Below are positions 62,031 to 64,000 of a stretch of 64,000 nucleotides of DNA, one piece after another (position 1 is the first letter of the stretch; every line of letters starts with the position of its first letter). The notes under the pieces were generated by a model. It made no database searches and was not told the DNA's origin. It saw nothing but the letters and a program-made list of their open reading frames with translations. The position numbers and the translations under genes are program-made. The stretch is taken from NCBI GenBank assembly GCA_037576195.1, contig CM075103.1, positions 9,858,001 through 9,922,000 of the forward strand. Reading direction: 5' to 3'. Origin of the DNA: Phytoseiulus persimilis (lineage: Eukaryota; Arthropoda; Arachnida; Mesostigmata; Phytoseiidae).

Positions 62031-63558
62031 TGCAGATGGAAATATTGATTTCTATGCAGATGGAGAAATCCCCTCATAGTCCTCAAACTTCATTTCGCTT
62101 CGTTCCAATAAAATCATCCGTTCAACCATGGTCAACGCCAAGTGCGCAGTTTATTGCAGGTGAACTCGACTGGTCGCGAGTATACCACGGGTATTGGGAG
62201 CACGTGGACTCAAAAATCTGACGCACCTCCATCGATCATGAGACGAACGAGGACCACGTTGCAGAGATTCGAGGATGGTGAGGTGACTGTCCCAACGGGA
62301 GGCGAAATGTGGGCGAGTGGCCGCTGCCGCCCTCCATTCGTCTTGTGCCCGGCATCTCCCACGAACTCCGTGCCCACCTGCCGATGATGGGAGGCCGAAA
62401 AAATGGCTGAGAAAATACCATCGGAAAACTATCGGATCGCTCGGAACTCGAGCCTGCTTCTCGAGAATACGCGTTCATCTTCTAAGCTCGGAAAAGTCGG
62501 ATAGTGACCCGCAGCCGAAGACGGCGGTCGACGGACTTCTCCAATCCGACGCATTCCCTCCAAACAGACCGGAGGTCGGAGTCAACAGTCAACACCCGTT
62601 GGGAGACGTGGGGCAGGAGCCGAAACGCAGATCTCAATGTTTCTGATGGCTCTCCTCATTTGTAAGATTTCTTTTTCTGTAGACAAGAGTAGCTCTTCCT
62701 GACGGGGAACGGAAGTCGTCAAACGCCATCGGCGTGTTGACTGACTCAGTCACCGATCAGGGAATCGGAAATTCACTTCTGTTGGACGGGGCGGTCCCCG
62801 GGTCGTGCAATTTCCCTACACATGACATCTCTGGCTCATCGAAGCTTCAATCAATCATGGAGACTGAACTCTACGACACGACTCGGTCCGCAAATTTTGG
62901 CGGTCTTTCCATTTTTGTGTTCGGCGGCGATGGAATCAAACGCAGTGTCAAGTCGCTCGTCCAAGGACAGCCGTGAGTGCCGTCGACGATGATCATGATC
63001 GTGATTATAGTTGAGTTGGTAGCGTGTTGCTGTCGTAGACGTTGTCGCAGTCGGTCAAGTCATTCTTCTCCCCTATGTTTTCTCTCTCTTGGTCACCTTC
63101 GCTCCTCCGGTTCGGGTTGACGCTGGGACGTCGCGTTTCGCAGTCGGTTCCTTTGAAAAACAGAGAGTTGAGACGGCCTCTCCCCCTCACGGTGAGTGAG
63201 CGTCCCGTTGCGGCCGAGTGAGGAATCGAGTCTTCTGAGTCTGTCTCTCTGCCCTATTCCGTTTCCCTATACCGAGCTCCCCGGTCCACGGGACGTGCCA
63301 GGTCCACACCGTATCTCCATAGAACGTGCATGAATAGGATGCCGTGCCCGGCATACCGATGATCCGGAGATTTCGCCGTATCAGGCGCGGTTCCATGTTG
63401 ACATCGGTTCCGATGCAGCTGCAATTTCACATTTTTCGCATCGTGTTGGAACTCCGACCTTGACTTTGTGGCCACCACTGAAGCTCGCTGTACACGGCGT
63501 GGTTCGAATCTGACGCTCAGTCTCTTTCTTCCAGCTCGATCTTGCTCAGTTGCCCACG

Positions 63559-64000
63559 ATGGAGTCGACACAAATCATCCGAAGCAACAGGATGCTGTTA
63601 TCTTGTTTTTCAGTGTACGCCGCTTTTTTGTTCGCCATCGGCCCCGCGGACGGAGCCATGCTGAGACTCGGATTGACCATCCCGAAAGTTTTCTGTGGCG
63701 CCGTAAGTGAATTTCGGAACGGATCCGTTGCTCAATCCACGCTGATCAGCCAATCCGATCATTGAGTTGCCGAGAAGGCAATGGAATTCTAGTGGACCTG
63801 AGCTGGACTAAATCCAGCTTTCGAAACGCCATCTTCTGAGATTCGATTCGAGGCCAACGGCCCGAAGAGCCTCATCATCCGCACGCACCATTTCGGCGCA
63901 CGAAGTGAACTTGTTGTCTATTTTTTTCCCCAGAACTCGGGGTGCGAGAACGACAGTCTCTGTATAAACCATCTCAACCTCACCACGGGATGCTACGAGA
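63559..64000 (+). CDS. Unrecognised secreted or membrane protein, N-terminal exons (partial at right edge)
   Basis: Exons 63559-63702 and 63934 to the window edge, joined in phase 0. ATG 63559 begins MESTQIIRSN and leads into a hydrophobic signal sequence (MLLSCFSVYAAFLFAIG) with a likely cleavage site near PADGA. After the GCC|GTAAGT donor the second exon continues with NSGCENDSLC and TTGCYE. The spaced cysteines suggest a small disulfide-bonded extracellular module, perhaps EGF-like, but too little is visible to name a family. A pyrimidine-rich acceptor at about 63533 suggests a non-coding first exon upstream. A second in-frame Met at residue 12 could also serve as start. Confidence 0.7.

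Larger units (their letters stand above)
55701..63558. other. 7.9 kb between PHACTR and the right-edge gene; no gene recognised, SINE inside
   Basis: Begins with the PHACTR 3'UTR, for which I found no canonical AATAAA. It contains the full tRNA-derived SINE (59368-59668), a stretch just after it that resembles 60240-60320 in inverted orientation, and the second member of a diverged repeat pair (61905-62030). Open frames such as 57163-57483 carry no known domain. An acceptor at about 63533 suggests a 5'UTR exon of the next gene upstream of it. Confidence 0.5.

Overview
The window is animal nuclear DNA with spliced genes, short introns (mostly about 75-210 nt), GC near 50% and moderate spacing. 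Gene content (nanos, an arrow-type LRP5/6, a kuzbanian-type ADAM10, a PHACTR gene) fits an arthropod. The compact introns and base composition make me think of a mesostigmatid mite such as a phytoseiid, but that is inference, not something the sequence proves.

Layout. Positions 1-10447, minus strand: the 5' part of an ADAM10/Kuzbanian metalloprotease. Its C-terminal half lies off the left edge, and its signal-peptide exon sits 8 kb upstream of the prodomain exons. 15776-16453, plus: nanos, followed by a 3'UTR holding eight tandem 18-bp units. 17585-19817, minus: mitochondrial dihydroorotate dehydrogenase (10 exons), convergent with nanos. 20879-28477, minus: the complete Wnt co-receptor LRP5/6 (12 exons, 1626 aa). 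28.5-38.8 kb: no gene recognised, but repeats are present, including a 114-bp-armed inverted repeat and a truncated SINE. 38870-41665, plus: a 7-exon C2H2 zinc-finger protein. 45933-55700, plus: a PHACTR phosphatase-and-actin regulator. 55.7-63.5 kb: no gene recognised, with a full tRNA-derived SINE flanked by 14-bp target-site duplications. 63559 to the right edge, plus: the start of an unrecognised secreted protein.

For the five gene models with more than two exons, splice sites were chosen by hand from GT/AG consensus, and intron phases agree through each whole model. ADAM10 and LRP5/6 (Notch and Wnt signalling), nanos (germline) and DHODH (pyrimidine synthesis) are neighbours without any operon-like link. 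I found no CRISPR array, no bacterial-type operon, no intact transposase and no virus-like element. The most unusual items are the nanos 3'UTR array, an extra residue in the second Nanos zinc knuckle, the reduced PPPSPxS set of the LRP5/6 tail, the foldback elements and the SINE family.
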